From Phenylobacterium sp. (GTDB lineage Bacteria > Pseudomonadota > Alphaproteobacteria > Caulobacterales > Caulobacteraceae): a DNA stretch of 64,000 nt. Location: the NCBI GenBank assembly GCA_017991675.1, contig JAGOQB010000006.1:62001-126000 (forward strand). The letters run 5' to 3'. The translations under genes were made by a program, and so were the position numbers. Within the stretch, counting starts at the first letter, position 1. The number at the start of each line of letters is the position of its first letter. This document shows, piece by piece, positions 53,774 through 64,000 of this stretch. The notes beneath the pieces are model-generated. The model made no database searches. It was not told where the DNA came from and saw only the letters and a list, made by a program, of their open reading frames with translations.

Positions 53774-54649
53774 TCACGGAGCGTGAGCGACCTGATCCAT
53801 GAACGCGGCGACGTCGTCCAGCACGCTCGCCCGGTCGCGAAACGGGCGCGACATCGCCGCCATGATTTCATTGTGGCCGACGCCGGGATAGCTGCGGCTC
53901 TCGACCCGCGCCCCGGCCGCGCGCAGGGCCGCGTCCAGCGAGGCCGTCTCCCGCGGATCGACGATCGCGTCCGCCGACCCGGTGACCAGCAGCATCGGCG
54001 GCGCGTCGGCGCGCGCCTGCCGCACAGGCTGAGTGGCGGCCGGATCGCCGGTCCCGAACACGTCGGCCATGTGCCCTTTCAGGGGGAGGAAGTCATAGGG
54101 CCCGGCGATGCCGACCACGCCGGCGATGCGGGCCGGATCGACGCCGGCCTGCCGCAGATAGCTCGGCTCCAGCCCCAGCATCACCGCATTGTAGGCGCCG
54201 GCCGAGTGCCCCAGCAGCACGATGCGTGAGGGATCGCCCCCATAGGCGGCGGCGTGATCGACGGCCCAGCGCACGGCCTGGGCGCTGTCGTTCAAGAACT
54301 CAGGAAACCGCACCTGCGGATAGAGCCGGTAGTCCGGCAGCACCACCACATAGCCGCGCGCGGCCAGGGCCTGAGCGACCCAGCCATAGTCCCACTTGCG
54401 CCCGCGCTCCCAACCGCCGCCATAGAGGAACACCGCCACCGGCCGGGCCGCATCCATCCGCCGCGGCGCATAGACGTCGAGGTTCTGGCGCCCGCCCGGG
54501 CCGTAGGTCTGGTCATGCGCGGTCAGGATCGCCGGATCGCGCGGCGTGAAGGTCGCGAACACCCCAAGCGGCGTGCAGGCCGCGCAGGCGCCCGCCAGCA
54601 GGGCGATGACGGCAAGGCGAACCGAAGCGGATACGCGACGCAGGATCAT
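53774..54649 (-). CDS. Alpha/beta-hydrolase esterase, lipoprotein
   Basis: The 291-residue protein has a lipoprotein signal with the lipobox region LLAGACAAC (two possible cysteines), so the enzyme is membrane-attached in the periplasm or outer membrane. The hydrolase domain shows AVFLYGGGWERG (oxyanion-hole HGGG-type motif with Tyr replacing His), the nucleophile GHSAGAYNAV, an acid in VTGSADAIVDP, and a His in YPGVGHNEIM. It resembles the hormone-sensitive-lipase/BD-FAE carboxylesterases. ATG at 54649 is chosen as start of the lipoprotein signal. A 14-base palindrome, CCGTGAGCTCACGG, spans its stop codon. Confidence 0.85.
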   Translation of the reverse strand: MILRRVSASVRLAVIALLAGACAACTPLGVFATFTPRDPAILTAHDQTYGPGGRQNLDVYAPRRMDAARPVAVFLYGGGWERGRKWDYGWVAQALAARGYVVVLPDYRLYPQVRFPEFLNDSAQAVRWAVDHAAAYGGDPSRIVLLGHSAGAYNAVMLGLEPSYLRQAGVDPARIAGVVGIAGPYDFLPLKGHMADVFGTGDPAATQPVRQARADAPPMLLVTGSADAIVDPRETASLDAALRAAGARVESRSYPGVGHNEIMAAMSRPFRDRASVLDDVAAFMDQVAHAP

Positions 54650-54749
54650 GCACCACCGGCTAGGGCCTTTTCCGGATCGCCGCAACCAAGCCGTGAACGG
54701 CGCGCTACCGCCTTGGGAAGAGAACTTGGGGGAGAAATGGAGCAGCCCG

Positions 54750-55295
54750 ATGCCCACGCCCGCCCATTCCGGCGAAACCATCACCATCTTCAAGGTCGAG
54801 CCCCGAGACCCCGGCGGCCTGGTCGTGATGTCCCCGTCCCAGGATCCGGACGGACGGCTGGCCGACCGCCACTCGGCCTATCACGAGAACCTCTCCCCGC
54901 CCCTGACCTGGACCGAGGTCGCAGGCGCGGCGAGCTACGCGCTGATCGTCGAGGATCCCGACGCCCCGATGGAGAAGCCCTACGTCCACTGGATGATCTG
55001 GAACATTCCGGCCGAGGCCGGCGGCCTGCCCGAGGGCGTGCCCCAGGCCCAGTACATCGACCCGCCGCATCCGATCATCCAGGGTCGCAACGACGCCGGC
55101 GACTATGGCTGGTTCGGGCCCCGGCCGCCGGTGGGCCATGGCGTGCACCGCTACTACTTCCAGGTCTTCGCCCTGGACCAGCGGCTGGAGGTCGGCCCCG
55201 ACACCCCGCTGCACGAACTGCTGAACATCCTGAAGGGCCACACCATCGCCCAGGGCGAGATGATGGCCACCTACGAAGCGCCGGCCCGCCAATAG
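54750..55295 (+). CDS. YbhB/YbcL family (PEBP-like) protein
   Basis: The 181-residue protein has the PEBP fold signature: LSPPLTWTEVAGAASYALIVEDPDAP (split over the DPDAP motif), YVHWMIWNIPAEAGGLPEG, and GDYGWFGPRPPVGHGVHRYYFQVFALD, ending with the LKGHTIAQGEMMATYE helix. Bacterial members are cytoplasmic ligand-binding proteins with no firm role. ATG at 54750 has GGAG 9 bases upstream; the long upstream frame is mostly the shadow of the divergent esterase. Confidence 0.9.
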   Translation: MPTPAHSGETITIFKVEPRDPGGLVVMSPSQDPDGRLADRHSAYHENLSPPLTWTEVAGAASYALIVEDPDAPMEKPYVHWMIWNIPAEAGGLPEGVPQAQYIDPPHPIIQGRNDAGDYGWFGPRPPVGHGVHRYYFQVFALDQRLEVGPDTPLHELLNILKGHTIAQGEMMATYEAPARQ

Positions 55296-55393
55296 TTCGA
55301 ACAAAAAGTATGTTGACGGGCTCCACGTCAGCCAGGGCATAGCTGGGAAAACGCCCTGGCATGGGACCTCGGCGGATCATCTGGCGAGGCGAC

Positions 55394-56650
55394 ATGGACG
55401 GCGATCTGGCTCTGGGCGGCTTTTCTTCCAACGGTCTGGCGGCGATCCCCGCCTCCCTGCAGCCGATCGTCGACGCCGGCGACCTGTCGGGTTTCGTGAC
55501 CCTGCTCTGGCGCAAGGGCGAAGTCGCCCAGGTCAACACGCTCGGCTACCGCGACGTGGCCGGCAAGGCCCCGATGACCCGCGACACCCTGTTCCGCATC
55601 GCCTCGATGACCAAGCCGATCACCTCGATCGCCACCCTGATGCTGATGGAGGAAGGCAAGCTTCGGCTCGACGACCCGATCACCAAATGGATGCCGGAAT
55701 TCAAGGACATGCGGGTCCTGAAGTCGGCGACCGGCCCGGTCGACGACACCGTGCCGGCCGCGCGCGAGATCACCGTCGACGACCTGATGACCCACCGCTC
55801 GGGCCTGGCCTACGCCTTCACCTCGATGGGGCCGATCGCCCAGGCCCACGAGAAGGCGCTGGGCTCGCCGCTGGGCGGCCACCTCAGCCCGGACCAATGG
55901 CTGAAGGCGCTCGGCGAACTTCCCCTCTCCTATCAGCCCGGCGATCGCTTTCACTACAGCCACGCCACCGACGTGCTCGGCTTCCTGGTCGGCCGCGTGG
56001 CGGGCCAGGGCTACCGCGAGTTCATCATGGAGCGGATCCTGAAGCCGCTCGGCATGCACGACACCGACTTCTGGTGCCCGCCGGAGAAGCGCGAGCGGAT
56101 GGCCAAGCTCTACCGCATCAGTCCGAAGACCGATGCGATGGAGGACATCTCCTTCCCGCACCTGCCGGGCCCGCCGGAATTCTGCGCCGGCGGCGGCGGC
56201 CTGATCTCGACCGCCGACGACTACCTGCGCTTCGCCCGCATGATGCTGAACGGCGGCGAGTTGGACGGCGTGCGCTACGTCAAGGCCGAGACGCTCGAGG
56301 CGATGCGCGAGAACCGCCTGACGCCGGCCCAGCGCGAAGTGCCGTTCATGGGCATCCCGTTCTGGCTGGGTCAGGGCTTCGGGCTCGGCGTCTCGGTGAT
56401 CACCGACCCGGAAAAGCAGGCCTGGATGGGCGCGGGCTCTGAGGGCTCGTTCGGCTGGCCCGGCGCGTTCGGCACCTGGTGGCAGGCCGACCCGGTCGAG
56501 GACATGGTGATGATCTACCTGATCCAGAACTCGATCCCGCTGGAGCCGGAGGCCGCCTCGCAGCTGGCCACCGGGCAGCGGATGGGCGGGCGCGCCGCCC
56601 TGCCCGTATTCCAGAAGCTGACCTACGCCGCGCTCGGCAAGCCGCTTTAG
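55394..56650 (+). CDS. Serine hydrolase of the class C beta-lactamase/EstB esterase group
   Basis: The 418-residue enzyme has the SxxK motif SMTK (S71, K74) in FRIASMTKPITSIATLMLMEEGKL, the second motif as HYSHATDVLGFLV (Tyr retained), and the late GAGSEGSFGWPGAFGTWWQ segment, which matches EstB-like esterases rather than true beta-lactamases. No signal peptide, so probably cytoplasmic. ATG at 55394 is preferred, with GAGGCGAC upstream; ATG 55361 would add 11 residues. Likely hydrolyses short esters or lactones; substrate unknown. Convergent with the next gene. Confidence 0.88.
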   Translation: MDGDLALGGFSSNGLAAIPASLQPIVDAGDLSGFVTLLWRKGEVAQVNTLGYRDVAGKAPMTRDTLFRIASMTKPITSIATLMLMEEGKLRLDDPITKWMPEFKDMRVLKSATGPVDDTVPAAREITVDDLMTHRSGLAYAFTSMGPIAQAHEKALGSPLGGHLSPDQWLKALGELPLSYQPGDRFHYSHATDVLGFLVGRVAGQGYREFIMERILKPLGMHDTDFWCPPEKRERMAKLYRISPKTDAMEDISFPHLPGPPEFCAGGGGLISTADDYLRFARMMLNGGELDGVRYVKAETLEAMRENRLTPAQREVPFMGIPFWLGQGFGLGVSVITDPEKQAWMGAGSEGSFGWPGAFGTWWQADPVEDMVMIYLIQNSIPLEPEAASQLATGQRMGGRAALPVFQKLTYAALGKPL

Positions 56651-56659
56651 AAGGCCGCT

Positions 56660-57019
56660 CTAGTAGGTGTTGCGGCCGGTGACGCACATCGGCCGCCCCT
56701 CATAGGTCGCGCCAAGCAGGCTGCCGTTCTTGACGGCGGCCTTGCGGGCCTTCTCGTAGGCGCGGTTCTCGGCCGGCGGTTTCACGCCGTCCGGGCAGAT
56801 CGCGATGTCGACCTGCGTGCCGGTGCGGCAGGTGCAGAAGTCCTCGCGCTTGTCGAGACGGCGGGCCGGGACCTTGCACGAGACCGGCAGGGTCTGGCCG
56901 TTCACGTCCAGGCAGATGATGGTCTGGGTCGGCAGGTTCTGCGACAGCGGGGCCTGGGCGGAGGCCGCGCCTGCGGCGGCGACAAACGCCGCGGCGGCGA
57001 TCAGGGCGGTGCGGATCAT
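56660..57019 (-). CDS. Small exported cysteine-rich protein, unknown function
   Basis: The 119-residue product has a signal peptide (to about residue 22, AASAQAP) and a mature part with six cysteines: IICLDVNG, VSCKVPAR, DFCTCRTG, IAICPDG and PMCVTGR. This density suggests a disulfide-stabilised periplasmic protein. A C-terminal helix (YEKARKAAVKNGSLLG) is followed by YEGRPMCVTGRNTY. ATG at 57019 has GGAGG upstream. No family recognised. Confidence 0.7.
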   Translation of the reverse strand: MIRTALIAAAAFVAAAGAASAQAPLSQNLPTQTIICLDVNGQTLPVSCKVPARRLDKREDFCTCRTGTQVDIAICPDGVKPPAENRAYEKARKAAVKNGSLLGATYEGRPMCVTGRNTY

Positions 57020-57165
57020 CGGACTAACCTCCAGTTCGACTTGACCATAACACGCGCCGGGCATGGCAGGTTTCAGGCGCCGCATGGTGAGCGGCCTCTT
57101 CATCATGTCGCTGCGCGAAGGCTTAACCGCCCCAGGCGCACGATCCACGGTGGAAGGGGCTCCCC

Positions 57166-57387
57166 ATGGATCCGATCGCCACCGCTCAGTACGGCATGCT
57201 GGCCGCCAGCCGCCGGTTCGACGCCTCGGCCAGCCGCACGGCCCGCATGGGCGTCGAAGGCGAAGCCGTCGACCTGCCGGCCGAAATCGTCGAGCAGATC
57301 ACCGCCAAGACCGCCTTCGCCGCCAACGCCGCGGTGATCCGCAGCGCCCAGGACATGACCGGCAAACTGCTGGACGTTCTCGCCTAG
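57166..57387 (+). CDS. Orphan flagellar basal-body-rod C-terminal-like small protein
   Basis: The 73-residue product begins like the short N-terminus of rod proteins (MDPIATAQYGMLAASRRFDASA) and ends with the rod/hook C-terminal motif (LPAEIVEQITAKTAFAANAAVIRSA then DMTGKLLDVLA), with almost nothing between. Rod proteins of the FlgB/FlgC/FlgG class have the same termini joined by a central domain. Related tiny proteins occur in other alphaproteobacteria outside flagellar operons. It may pack with rod proteins or be a relic; no flagellar gene is nearby. ATG at 57166 with GGAAGGGG upstream. Confidence 0.72.
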   Translation: MDPIATAQYGMLAASRRFDASASRTARMGVEGEAVDLPAEIVEQITAKTAFAANAAVIRSAQDMTGKLLDVLA

Positions 57388-57424
57388 CTTTGACATCCGG
57401 CGCGCGGGGCATTAGCGCCGGGCC

Positions 57425-58045
57425 ATGAGCCTGCGCCCCCTCTTCGTCACCCAGGTCTATGAAGCCAGCCTCGCCGGCGAGCGCGGTTTCGCTGACTTCA
57501 ACGCCGAACTCGAAGACGCCTGCCGGATGCTGGCCGACGAGGACCTGGCCGGCCAGGCCTGGTGCCGCGAGCACGGCTACGGGGGCTACACCTCCTACGC
57601 CTCGCTCGATGACCTGCCGATGCGCGCCAGCATCTTCGAGGACCTCAAGCGCAAGCTCGACAAGCACGCGAGCGCCTACGCCAAGGCGCTGCACCTCGAC
57701 CTTGGCCGCCGGCGGCTGAAGCTGGACAGCCTGTGGGTCAACATCCTCAGGCCCGGCGCCGCCCATTCGGGCCATATCCATCCGCACAGCGTGCTGTCGG
57801 GCACCGTCTATGTCGCGATCCCCAAGGGGGCGAGCGCGCTCAAGCTGGAAGATCCGCGCCTGCCGCTGATGATGGCCGCGCCGCCGCGCGAAGCCGACGC
57901 CCCTGAGGACGCCCGCAGCTTCGTCTACCTCCAGCCCGAGCCCGGTACGGTGCTGATGTGGGAAAGCTGGCTGCGCCACGAGGTGCCGGCCAACGCTGCG
58001 CGCAAGGAACGGATCTCGGTCAGCTTCAACTACGCCTGGCGCTAG
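57425..58045 (+). CDS. TIGR02466-family putative 2OG-Fe(II) oxygenase
   Basis: The 206-residue protein shows the TIGR02466 pattern: an opening LRPLFVTQVYEA, a helical middle, LKLDSLWVNILRPGAAHSGHIHPHSVLSGTVYV with the metal-binding His cluster, and a closing WLRHEVPANAARKERISVSFNYAWR holding the distal His and the oxoglutarate-binding Arg. These are predicted iron-dependent dioxygenases of unknown substrate. The ATG at 57425 has only a weak GGG ahead. Its stop overlaps the convergent gene by 4 bases. Confidence 0.82.
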   Translation: MSLRPLFVTQVYEASLAGERGFADFNAELEDACRMLADEDLAGQAWCREHGYGGYTSYASLDDLPMRASIFEDLKRKLDKHASAYAKALHLDLGRRRLKLDSLWVNILRPGAAHSGHIHPHSVLSGTVYVAIPKGASALKLEDPRLPLMMAAPPREADAPEDARSFVYLQPEPGTVLMWESWLRHEVPANAARKERISVSFNYAWR

Positions 58046-58935
58046 CGCCGCGCGCAGGCGCCGGGCTGTTCTTCCTGCTGCCGGTGATTGGCGTAGGCCT
58101 TGCCGTTGAAGCGGACCACCGGGAAGCAGAAGCCCGGACCGCCCAGCACGATGTCCGGCCAGCCGCCGGCGCCCTTGGTCGGAAGGAACTCCGGAACGCC
58201 CTGCGACTGGAACAGCGTGCGCCAGCCGCCGCCGGCCCGTTCCATGACGTAGAATCCCTGGCCGGTATTGCCGTAGCAGAAGGTCCCGGTCTCGGTGATG
58301 ACGATCTCCTGGCGGCCGTCGCCGTTCAGGTCGCGGATGTCGGCGGGCTCGATCGCCGCCTCGCAATTGCCCTCGCCGCCGAGCCAGCGCCCGCCCCTTG
58401 AGACGAACCCAGCCGCCCGCATGGCGGCCGTGCGGTCGGCGGCGGTGACGCCGGTCGAGGCTTCGGTCTTGGCGAACGAAGCCGGGGCGCAGGCGGCCGG
58501 GCGCTGATAGCCGTCGCCGGCGTACTTCCAGGTTCTCACGCAGTCGCCGGTGACGCGCAGGTCCAGCCAGCCGTTCGTTCGTGAGGTTTCGAAGCCCAGG
58601 GCTCCACTATCCCGCGCGATAGCGCGCCAACGCCCGTCCTTGCCCCTGGCGAGGATCGTGAACCACAGCCCCTGGCCGCCGTAGCAGACGGGGTTCTTGT
58701 CGACGACCGCGGACTCCAGCGCCCCGTCGCCGTTCAGGTCCATGAACACGAACTTTGGCTGGGAAGCCGTGCCGCAGACGTTGATCGCCGAGCCGTCGCC
58801 GACCTTGAACCCGCCGGCTTCGAACAGTTGCACGCCCTCGGCCTGGCTCATCTTCGGCGGCGGAACCACCGTCTGCGCCTGCGCGCCCGCCGCCAGCGCC
58901 AGCGCTGTCGCGAGCCCTAGGATCGTTCTGTGCAT
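58042..58935 (-). CDS. Exported protein with two DLNGDG (FG-GAP/EF-hand-like) calcium motifs
   Basis: The 297-residue protein has a signal peptide (to about residue 21, AGAQAQ). It contains two similar halves, each with a DLNGDG motif (FMDLNGDGALESAVV and IRDLNGDGRQEIVI), followed by CYGG/CYGN and a GW/GGW stretch, consistent with duplicated calcium-binding FG-GAP-like units. Eight or so cysteines sit at similar places in both halves, suggesting disulfides. Function unknown; periplasmic or surface. ATG at 58935 is preferred over the GTG at 58944 because GAGGTG is at better distance. Confidence 0.78.
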   Translation of the reverse strand: MHRTILGLATALALAAGAQAQTVVPPPKMSQAEGVQLFEAGGFKVGDGSAINVCGTASQPKFVFMDLNGDGALESAVVDKNPVCYGGQGLWFTILARGKDGRWRAIARDSGALGFETSRTNGWLDLRVTGDCVRTWKYAGDGYQRPAACAPASFAKTEASTGVTAADRTAAMRAAGFVSRGGRWLGGEGNCEAAIEPADIRDLNGDGRQEIVITETGTFCYGNTGQGFYVMERAGGGWRTLFQSQGVPEFLPTKGAGGWPDIVLGGPGFCFPVVRFNGKAYANHRQQEEQPGACARR

Positions 58936-59104
58936 GTCGCCCACCTCATCCTGATGAGCCGAGCCTGCTCGCCTATCGGCGTTCTGTCACGGTCTGGCGA
59001 ACAGCGTCCCGAACAAGTCGCCGCTATTCCCGGTCGGACAGAACGGCGACATGAGCCTTGATGTGCTCGGGCGCACCGGCGATCAGCCGCGCCAGCAAAG
59101 ACTC

Positions 59105-59140
59105 ACGAAAACGCCCCCGACCGCTTCCGGTCGGGGGCGT
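59105..59140 (-). terminator. Intrinsic terminator of rpoD
   Basis: On the minus strand a 12-base stem (ACGCCCCCGACC and complement, 6-base loop) followed by TTTC, 27 bases after the rpoD stop. Confidence 0.75.
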
Positions 59141-59166
59141 CAGGGCGCTGCCAGCGCCGAATAGTC

Positions 59167-61110
<1,944 letters not shown>

Positions 61111-61189
61111 CTAGGTCTCCGGATTTCGGCTGCGCCATGCAAGGCGCGGGCCGAAGATGCTCCAATAGCGATAAGACGGTCGTACTCCC

Positions 61190-63091
61190 TTACGACCCTT
61201 CTCCCGCCCAAATCGTTCCCGTTCTGATCGCGCGTTTCAGCGTGTCGCGCTCGCCTTTCAGACGCTCGAGAGCTTCCATATCGGAACGACCGCTAAGGTT
61301 TCCCTTTGCGGACGCAATAGCCTCGTCGAGCGCCGCGAGCCGTGAAAGGCCCGCGAAAGCTTGCGACCACTGGGATCTAGCGACGTCGAGGGAGACATCC
61401 GGTTTCAGGATGGGCGCGCCCGATTTCGCAGCGGCCCGGTCGATGTCTGTCAGCAGCGCATTAAACCCGCAAGACGCCAGATGGCGTGCGAGAGTCGCGG
61501 TGTCAAGATGATCGGCTTCCAATCTGAAACCAATGATCTCGCCCGTCAGCTTCGCTAGAGCTTCCACACCGAAGCCTTTGGCGAGGAACGAGTTCTCCAG
61601 ATGTTCGTCCAGGACGCCCGGATCGGCGATCGCATACTTGGCGAGGGCGGCGGCCACCGGGTCGATCGACACGGCCAACCGGCGCGCCGCCTCGCGCCCG
61701 GCCTCGGTCGGCGCCGGGTCGATCCATTCGCGCCCGCCGCCGCGCCAACCTCTTGAACCGCCTGCATTTCCACGTTGCGGCCGCGCGCCGTGCTCGGGGG
61801 CCGCACGCGCCTTCGGGCCGGTCGCGTCGAACCGATCCATCAACGCTTCGCGATAGGCCTGCTGCAGGTCCTTGTCGGCGATCAGCGCCGCGGCGTTGCG
61901 CAGGCGGTTCTTGAAACCGGCCCGCCGCTCGGGCGTGTCCAGCGGTTCGAGATCGTGTTCGCGGGTGAACAGCGCATCGACGAACGCCGTGGTCTGCGAC
62001 AACTGGGCGCGGAGCGCCGGCGCGCCCTGCTCGCGCAGCACCTCGTCGGGGTCCTTGCCGCCCTCGACGATCGCAAACTTGAAGCTCTTGCCCGGCTTGA
62101 GCAGCGGCAGCGCCCGGTCGATGGAGCGCGAGGCCGCCTGTCGCCCGGCCCGGTCGCCGTCGAACGAGAGGGTCGGCTCGCCATGCAGCCGCCAGAGCAT
62201 CTCCATCTGCTCTTCGGTGAGCGCGGTGCCCAGCGGGGCCACCGCGGCGATCCCGGCCCGCTGGCAGGCGATCGCGTCCATATAGCCTTCGACCACGACC
62301 AGCGACGGGTTCTCGCCGCTGGGGGCTGCGCCGAGGATCTTGCGGGCCTCGCCGATGCCGTAGAGCGTGCGACCCTTATGAAACAGCGGACTTTCCGGAC
62401 CGTTCAGGTACTTGGCGCGGGCCTGCGGATCCATGGCCCGGCCGCCGAACGACAGGATCCGGCCGCGATGGTCGGAGATCGGAAAGATGATCCGATCGCG
62501 GAAGCGGTCGTAGGGCGCCCCGCCCTCCTCCGGCGCGATCAGCAGGCCGGCCTCGACCAGTTCCCCCGGCCGCGCGCCCTTGGTGACCAGGTAGTCCTTT
62601 AGCGCCGTCCGGCCCGGCGGCGAAAAACCGAGGCGAAATCGCGCCCACTCTGAATCCGGCAAGCCGCGGCGTTCCAGATAGGCGCGGGCTTCCTTGCCCT
62701 CGGGCCGGCGCAGCGCGCCCTCGAACCATTGGGCGGCCGCCTCCATCCAGTCGGACAGGCCCTGGCGCTGGCGCTCCTGCTCGGCCGAGCGGGGATCGGC
62801 CTCGGGCATCGACAGGCCGGCCTCGGCCGCCAGCCGCTCGACCGCCTCCATGAAGGTCAGGCGCTCGGTTTCCTGCAGGAAGGTGATCAGGTCGCCGTTC
62901 TTGCCCGACGAAAAATCGAAGAACTGGCCCTTCTCGTCGTTCACGTAGAACGACGGCGTCTTTTCCTTGTTGAACGGCGACAGGCCGACATATTCGCGCC
63001 CCTGCTTGCGCAGCTTCACCGTCCGCCCGATCACATCCGACGGGCGAAGGCGCGATTTGATCTCATCCAGGAAATGTTCGTCGACCCGCAC
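61190..63091 (-). CDS. dnaG: DNA primase, lacking the usual zinc-binding residues
   Basis: The 633-residue primase makes RNA primers for replication. The TOPRIM core is intact: LVVVEGYMDAIA (catalytic Glu), SFDGDRAGRQA (DxD) and KDPDEVL. The C-terminal helicase-binding domain is present (to AGEGS). In the N-terminal zinc domain, E. coli C40, H43, C61 and C64 align with S38, N41, D59 and S62 (GLSPFNKEKTPSF, FFDFSSGKNG), so zinc cannot bind in the usual way. The frame and surrounding motifs are undisturbed, so this is evolved change, not decay. Start is GTG at 63091 with a weak upstream site. Confidence 0.96.
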   Translation of the reverse strand: MRVDEHFLDEIKSRLRPSDVIGRTVKLRKQGREYVGLSPFNKEKTPSFYVNDEKGQFFDFSSGKNGDLITFLQETERLTFMEAVERLAAEAGLSMPEADPRSAEQERQRQGLSDWMEAAAQWFEGALRRPEGKEARAYLERRGLPDSEWARFRLGFSPPGRTALKDYLVTKGARPGELVEAGLLIAPEEGGAPYDRFRDRIIFPISDHRGRILSFGGRAMDPQARAKYLNGPESPLFHKGRTLYGIGEARKILGAAPSGENPSLVVVEGYMDAIACQRAGIAAVAPLGTALTEEQMEMLWRLHGEPTLSFDGDRAGRQAASRSIDRALPLLKPGKSFKFAIVEGGKDPDEVLREQGAPALRAQLSQTTAFVDALFTREHDLEPLDTPERRAGFKNRLRNAAALIADKDLQQAYREALMDRFDATGPKARAAPEHGARPQRGNAGGSRGWRGGGREWIDPAPTEAGREAARRLAVSIDPVAAALAKYAIADPGVLDEHLENSFLAKGFGVEALAKLTGEIIGFRLEADHLDTATLARHLASCGFNALLTDIDRAAAKSGAPILKPDVSLDVARSQWSQAFAGLSRLAALDEAIASAKGNLSGRSDMEALERLKGERDTLKRAIRTGTIWAGEGS

Positions 63092-63135
63092 GGCGGCGAT
63101 GATACAGCGCGCGAGGCTTCGGCGTAGCCCCTAGC

Positions 63136-64000
63136 TCACTGATCGAGCAATCCGTGCACAGGCGCTTCGATGTCGACCTCGACGCCCTCTGCCCCATAGC
63201 GCCGCTCCACCGAGCCGTCCGGCGTGAGCCCCAGGTCGATCAGCCGCGCGCCGAAGCCGGTATGGGCGGGCGCCTGGACCAGCGGCCCGCCGTGCTCGCG
63301 CCAGCGCAGACGGAAGGTCCCGGCCCGCACGCTCCACTCCAGGTCGACGCGGCCTTGCGGCGTCGACAGCGCCCCGTATTTCGCGGCGTTGGTGGCCAGT
63401 TCGTGCAGCACCAGCGACAGCGCTATTGTGGTCCGCACGCCGATCTGGACGTCGCGCCCCTTCAAATGGATCTGTCCGAGACCATCGAGCGGCGCCAACG
63501 TAGCCTCCATCAACCGCCGCAGCGGCACCGCCTGCCAGTTCTGGCGGAACAGCACGTCATGCGCATTGCCGAGGGTGACGATCCGGTCGAGGAACTCCTC
63601 GACCACGCTGCGTTCGACCACCTCCTTCAGCGACTGCGCCGCCAGCGCCTGGACCGTGGCCATGGTGTTCTTCAACCGGTGGCTCATCTCCTGGGCCAGG
63701 AGGCCCACATCGGCATGCGCCCGGACGGTAGCGGTGGTCTCGACCACCGTGTCGACCACCCCGCAGATGTCGCCGCTCGCCAGCCGCAAGGGGCTGTAGC
63801 AGAAGGTGAACCAGGCCTGCTCGGGCAGCTCGGAACGGCTCACGACCAACGGAAAGTCCTTGATGAACGTCGCCTCCCCCGCAAAGGCGCGATCCAGGAT
63901 CGGTCCGATCTCCTCCCAGACCTCGGCCCAGACCTCGGCGAAGGAACGCCCGAGCGCCTCGGGCTTGTCGCCGAGGATCGGCAGGAACGCGTCATTGTAG
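63136..64000 (-). CDS. HWE-family sensor histidine kinase, C-terminal part (runs off the right edge)
   Basis: The frame is open from base 64000 to a TGA at 63136, giving 287 residues of a longer protein. The first part is a PAS domain (YNDAFLPILGDKPEALGRSF, then FTFCYSPLR). The kinase part has the phosphorylated His in MSHRLKNTMATVQALAAQS, the N-box LSLVLHELATNAAKYGALS, and the HWE hallmark Trp-x-Glu in RWREHGG, ending GFGARLIDLGL. These autophosphorylate and pass phosphate to a response regulator, often in light or stress sensing. The N-terminus and any partner lie outside. It ends 44 bases upstream of dnaG, on the same strand. Confidence 0.9.
   Translation of the reverse strand, partial: YNDAFLPILGDKPEALGRSFAEVWAEVWEEIGPILDRAFAGEATFIKDFPLVVSRSELPEQAWFTFCYSPLRLASGDICGVVDTVVETTATVRAHADVGLLAQEMSHRLKNTMATVQALAAQSLKEVVERSVVEEFLDRIVTLGNAHDVLFRQNWQAVPLRRLMEATLAPLDGLGQIHLKGRDVQIGVRTTIALSLVLHELATNAAKYGALSTPQGRVDLEWSVRAGTFRLRWREHGGPLVQAPAHTGFGARLIDLGLTPDGSVERRYGAEGVEVDIEAPVHGLLDQ

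Noticed and set aside
53766-53779. 14-base palindrome CCGTGAGCTCACGG at the esterase stop
   Set aside because: Inside coding sequence and stop codon, no T-run and no second copy; not enough to call an operator or terminator.

Overview
The window is high-GC DNA from an alphaproteobacterium, most likely Caulobacteraceae (Caulobacter/Phenylobacterium type). The reasons are the dnaG-rpoD pair at the right end, an HWE-family sensor kinase, six TonB-dependent receptors (TBDRs), the alphaproteobacterial style of the PEP-CTERM tail, and frequent GTG starts with stop/start overlaps. There is no phage, integrase, transposase or CRISPR array. About 50 protein genes, one tRNA and one gene remnant can be supported.

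Layout. 1-5 kb: partial glutathione transferase, MBL-fold hydrolase, haloalkane dehalogenase with a DUF1330 protein, and an arylsulfatase-type sulfatase with a small membrane protein. Two candidate operators of the same form lie in front of these genes. 5-7.3 kb: katG. 7.5-11.6 kb: TonB-like protein, TBDR and PepSY membrane protein, probably iron uptake. 11.6-16.4 kb: six predicted secreted proteins, mostly of unknown function. 16.6-16.9 kb: C-terminal remnant of a PEP-CTERM protein beside a long inverted repeat. 17-25.5 kb: LuxR-type regulator, TBDR, TetR regulator, TBDR and Lrp/AsnC regulator. 25.5-34.7 kb: M20 hydrolase, two GntR-type regulators, an M28-like protein, a serine hydrolase, a TBDR and a DUF1254/DUF1214 protein. 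A 15-bp operator candidate occurs twice here.

34.8-51.7 kb is the most coherent block. It holds a GH78 alpha-L-rhamnosidase coupled to a TBDR and a GntR regulator, then a sulfatase, a LacI regulator, a true formylglycine-generating enzyme with both active-site cysteines, a second TBDR and two further sulfatases. A 12-bp palindrome lies in both divergent promoter regions of the LacI part. Together these genes look like a TonB-dependent system for a sulfated, rhamnose-containing glycan. The substrate is inferred.

51.7-64 kb is mostly housekeeping and small genes: tRNA with anticodon CAU (probably Ile2), a SIMPL-domain protein, panD, a lipoprotein esterase, a PEBP-family protein, a class-C-type serine hydrolase, an orphan flagellar-rod-like small protein, a TIGR02466 protein, rpoD, dnaG without the usual zinc ligands, and a partial sensor histidine kinase.

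A recurring pattern is that most TBDRs sit beside their own regulator of a different family (LuxR, TetR, Lrp, GntR, GntR, LacI) and beside hydrolases. The window therefore reads as a series of self-contained nutrient-capture modules. Functions are assigned from family motifs read by eye; no database search was possible.
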